A stretch of DNA of 16,650 nucleotides from Microbacteriaceae bacterium (GTDB lineage Bacteria > Actinomycetota > Actinomycetes > Actinomycetales > Microbacteriaceae): assembly GCA_947447385.1 (NCBI GenBank), contig CANFKN010000009.1:1-16650 (forward strand). Direction: 5' to 3'. Below the pieces are notes generated by a model, which saw nothing but the letters and a program-made list of their open reading frames with translations, did not search any database and was not told where the DNA came from. Position numbers and translations under genes: made by a program. Position 1 is the first letter of the stretch, and each line of letters begins with the position of its first letter. Positions 14,716 through 16,650 of this stretch are shown piece by piece.

Positions 14716-15733
14716 CCAAAAAGCCAGCGCCCCACCAGAGGTGCATGGTCGGCAGCACAATCAGCAGGGCTGCTCGCCTACTCAGATTCAACTGAATCTT
14801 TGGTTTGTCGGTTGCGGTGACAGCCACGAGCGCAACTGCGGCCAGGTATGCCGAGAGTGGCGCAAAACCAAGTTGGGCGATGGTTCCTAAGCTTTGGCTC
14901 GCCCAAAGGGTGGCACCTAAGGCGCCGAGAACTATTCCGAGAGCGCTCATCAAGACCAAAAGCGGCGGGGCGAAATAGCGCGGGTTCGAGCTCTTTGGGT
15001 TGTGGCGCACGAGTTGGCCACGCCAAAAGCCGGTGTCAAAAAATTGTTTCGCCAGTTTTGACCAGCTAGAGCGCGGGTGATATTCAACTTCGAGTCGAGG
15101 GTCGAACCAGACAACCTGACCCGACTCGCGCAGACGCAGGTTGAGTTGCCAGTCTTGACCTCGCACGAAGCTCTCGTCAAAACCACCGACAGCTTTTAGT
15201 GCGCTGCGTCTAAAAACACCAAGATATACCGAGTCGGCTGGCCCGGCTTCAGCGCCAACGTGAAAAGCGCCGCCACCCAAACCAAAACGGCTCATATATG
15301 CCCAAGCGACCGCCGTTTGAAAAGATGTGTGGCCAACGGCTCGCATCAAGCCACCAACGTTTGCCGCGCCAGTTTCATTCAAAATCTCTACCGCTAAGGC
15401 GGCGTATCCCAGCGAAAGTTTGCTGTGTGCGTCAACGCGAATCACAACGTCGCCGGTTGCCGCTTCGATGGCTGCATTGAGACCACCAGAGGTTGTGGCC
15501 GATGCATTGGCCACCAGCTTCAAGTGACGGCCCTGCGCGCTAGCCTCGGCAGCCAGCGATTCGGCGATTGCGTTTGTGCCATCGGTCGAAGGCCCGAGTG
15601 CTAAAACCACTTCAACTGCATCAGGGTGGTCTTGTTCAAAAATGCTTTCGACAGCGGTTCGAAGGTAACGTTCTTCATTAAGAACCGGCATCACAAAGCT
15701 AATTGTTTTCAGAGCCGGTGCTTTGTTAGTCAT
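14675..15733 (-). CDS. ExoA-like GT2 glycosyltransferase with C-terminal membrane helices
   Basis: The 352-residue product starts its GT-A domain at about residue 10 (ISFVMPVLNEERYL), with LALGPSTDGT (44-53), GGLNAAIEAATGDVVIRVDAHSK split around residue 95 (DAH at 101-103 as the metal-binding DXD), GGFDESFVRGQDWQLNLR (183-200) and a WYHP-like EVEYHPRSSW segment. Three hydrophobic stretches at about 254-278, 288-307 and 320-342 follow. It resembles ExoA-type enzymes that add a sugar to a lipid-linked intermediate at the inner face of the membrane. The ATG at 15733-15731 overlaps the stop of the ABC ATPase gene by 8 bp and leads directly into the conserved domain; a longer frame upstream would only add residues read out of frame through the ATPase gene. 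It is cotranscribed with the exporter. Confidence 0.85.
   Translation of the reverse strand: MTNKAPALKTISFVMPVLNEERYLRTAVESIFEQDHPDAVEVVLALGPSTDGTNAIAESLAAEASAQGRHLKLVANASATTSGGLNAAIEAATGDVVIRVDAHSKLSLGYAALAVEILNETGAANVGGLMRAVGHTSFQTAVAWAYMSRFGLGGGAFHVGAEAGPADSVYLGVFRRSALKAVGGFDESFVRGQDWQLNLRLRESGQVVWFDPRLEVEYHPRSSWSKLAKQFFDTGFWRGQLVRHNPKSSNPRYFAPPLLVLMSALGIVLGALGATLWASQSLGTIAQLGFAPLSAYLAAVALVAVTATDKPKIQLNLSRRAALLIVLPTMHLWWGAGFLASWLQPMKPTQKP
14691..14709. terminator. Hairpin inside the convergent gene overlap
   Basis: GGCTTCA (14691-14697) and TGAAGCC (14703-14709) make a perfect 7-bp stem with loop TTGGT. It lies within the 41 bp that code on both strands, just inside both stop codons. It may slow or end transcription in either direction. 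No T-run follows on either strand, so this is a weak terminator call. Confidence 0.3.
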
Positions 15734-16508
15734 CGAGCGGTGCCCCAACAAATGCTGAGTAGGCCTCGCAAACTTCGCGGGCGGTGCCATCCATCTTGAT
15801 GATGCCTTTGTCGAGCCAAATGGCGCGGTTACAGGTGTCGAGAATCGATTTCATCGAGTGGCTAACCAAGAAAACAGAACCGGCGCCAGCGGCCAACTCA
15901 CGCATGCGAGCCTCGCTGCGCTTGCGAAAATCGCTGTCACCAACCGCAAGTGCTTCGTCGATGATCAAAATGTCATGTTCTCGGGCAGCAGCAATCGCAA
16001 ACTTTAGGCGCTCGACCATTCCCGAAGAATAGGTGCTCATCGGCAGGTCGATGAACTCGCGCAGGCCCGAGAAGTCAACGATTGCCTCAAATTTGGTGTT
16101 GACTTCTGCCTTTGACATCCCCAGCGCCAGGCCACCCAAAATGATGTTCTTTTCGCCAGATAGTTCGCGAATCATGGCTGCACCGACACCCAAGAACGAT
16201 GGTCGCGAACTGGCATAAACTGCGCCAGAGTCGATTGGCAACAAACCTGAGATTGCGTTCATCAGCGTGCTCTTGCCAGAACCATTCGTGCCGATCACAC
16301 CAATGCTGTCGCCCTCATATGCGGTAAGGCTGACGCCGCGAATCGCTTCGACCTCGCGAAGCTTGCCACTGCGTTTCACGCGAGCAGTTGATGCCGTGAT
16401 TTTCTTGCCGCTCGAAAACACTCGATAGGTGACGACCACGTTGTCAACGATTACAACCGGTTTTCGGTCGGCCTGGTTCACGGTGTTTTTGATATCAGCG
16501 CTAGACAT
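15726..16508 (-). CDS. Polysaccharide/teichoic acid ABC exporter ATP-binding protein (Wzt/TagH-like)
   Basis: This is the ATPase of a glycan exporter, 260 residues from the ATG at 16508-16506. Walker A GTNGSGKST is at 73-81, the ABC signature YSSGM at 160-164, Walker B DILIIDEALAVGD at 179-191 and the H-loop SH at 216-217. The YSSGMVERLKFAIA and EALAVGD forms are typical of the Wzt/TagH/RfbE branch. The protein ends soon after the ATPase core, so it lacks the C-terminal carbohydrate-binding domain of E. coli O9a-type Wzt. An N-terminal segment of about 50 residues (FSSGKKITASTARVKRSGK) separates the first strand from the core, as in other members of this branch. A TTG at 16517 is possible, but the ATG overlaps the permease stop by 8 bp, a pattern seen repeatedly in this window. 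The genes on either side are permease and ExoA-like GT2. Confidence 0.9.
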   Translation of the reverse strand: MSSADIKNTVNQADRKPVVIVDNVVVTYRVFSSGKKITASTARVKRSGKLREVEAIRGVSLTAYEGDSIGVIGTNGSGKSTLMNAISGLLPIDSGAVYASSRPSFLGVGAAMIRELSGEKNIILGGLALGMSKAEVNTKFEAIVDFSGLREFIDLPMSTYSSGMVERLKFAIAAAREHDILIIDEALAVGDSDFRKRSEARMRELAAGAGSVFLVSHSMKSILDTCNRAIWLDKGIIKMDGTAREVCEAYSAFVGAPLDD

Positions 16509-16650
16509 TTCGACCAAACTTTTCTTCAGCTCGCCAGAAATAGATGAAACCGAAGGTCAGCGATGCCAAGGCCCAAACTGTGCCAAAAATCCACTGATAA
16601 AGGTCATAGCTATAGCCCTGCACCAGCGAACCGCGTGCGATCTGCAGATA
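16501..16650 (-). CDS. ABC-2 type polysaccharide export permease (Wzm/TagG-like), C-terminal 49 residues (partial)
   Basis: A minus-strand frame enters at the window edge and ends at a TAG (16503-16501), giving 49 residues. It contains an IARGSLVQGYSYD segment, a hydrophobic helix around WIFGTVWALASLTFGFIYF and the polar tail WRAEEKFGRNV. The order of a short ARG-containing segment, a last membrane helix and a (W/F)xxxExxFGR tail is characteristic of the end of Wzm/TagG permeases in the ABC-2 family, which form the membrane channel for lipid-linked glycans. The ATPase gene starts 8 bp inside its end. Only the end of the gene is seen, but the context and ending agree well. Confidence 0.78.
   Translation of the reverse strand, partial: YLQIARGSLVQGYSYDLYQWIFGTVWALASLTFGFIYFWRAEEKFGRNV

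Noticed and set aside
15734..15790. 19-residue N-terminal extension of the ExoA-like GT2 protein
   Set aside because: It is translated out of frame from within the ABC ATPase gene; the ATG at 15733 directly precedes the conserved domain and fits the 8-bp overlaps seen elsewhere.
1..16650. Mobile elements, integrase, tRNA or attachment sites that would mark a genomic island
   Set aside because: No transposase, integrase, tRNA cloverleaf or long flanking repeats were seen; base composition looks even along the window by eye.

Overview
The window is a surface-polysaccharide (cell-wall glycopolymer or capsule) locus. It most likely comes from an actinobacterium. The signs are moderate-to-high GC by eye, frequent GTG and TTG starts, two start sites that look like leaderless promoters (TANNNT, six bases, then ATG), a short TagH/Wzt-type ABC ATPase followed by an ExoA-like glycosyltransferase, and a CDP-glycerol-transferase-like gene. 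A freshwater Microbacteriaceae of the Rhodoluna/Aquiluna type would fit, but that placement is inference and no phylogenetic marker is present. There are no RNA genes, insertion sequences, phage genes or CRISPR arrays, and no gene-free stretch exceeds about 100 bases. Two genes run off the window edges.

Layout. (1) 1-1220, minus strand: galU (UTP-glucose-1-phosphate uridylyltransferase), overlapped at its 3' end by the start of a partial CDP-glycerol glycerophosphotransferase-like gene. (2) 1221-1319: a divergent promoter region with an 8-bp inverted repeat. (3) 1320-3858, plus strand: a GT-B-like glycosyltransferase overlapping a NeuB-family nonulosonic acid synthase. (4) 3859-3934: a 12-bp-period GC-rich repeat with a perfect hairpin between convergent genes. 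(5) 3935-12680, minus strand: a six-gene, tightly packed and mostly overlapping operon. In order of transcription it holds two tandem-duplicated OafA-type acyltransferases with SGNH domains, an unknown membrane-anchored protein, an unknown polytopic membrane protein (possibly a GT-C glycosyltransferase), a GT2 glycosyltransferase with two membrane helices, and a fusion of a CMP-nonulosonate cytidylyltransferase to a PseG-like hydrolase. (6) 12706-14715, plus strand: a large soluble GT2 protein, divergent from that operon. (7) 14675-16650, minus strand: the end of an ABC-2 permease (Wzm/TagG), its ATPase (Wzt/TagH) and an ExoA-like GT2 enzyme that overlaps the preceding gene tail to tail by 41 bp.

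Working model (inference). GalU supplies UDP-glucose. NeuB condenses a six-carbon sugar with phosphoenolpyruvate, the NeuA domain activates the product as a CMP-sugar, and the PseG-like domain may release the free NeuB substrate from its UDP form. The GT-B-like gene overlapping neuB is the best candidate for the nonulosonate transferase. The GT2 enzymes build the rest of the glycan, the Wzm/Wzt exporter moves it out, and the two acyltransferases O-acylate it. The early steps that make an amino-sugar precursor (PseB/PseC/PseH or NeuC type) are not in the window, so the exact nonulosonic acid (Kdn-, Neu-, Leg- or Pse-like) is unresolved.
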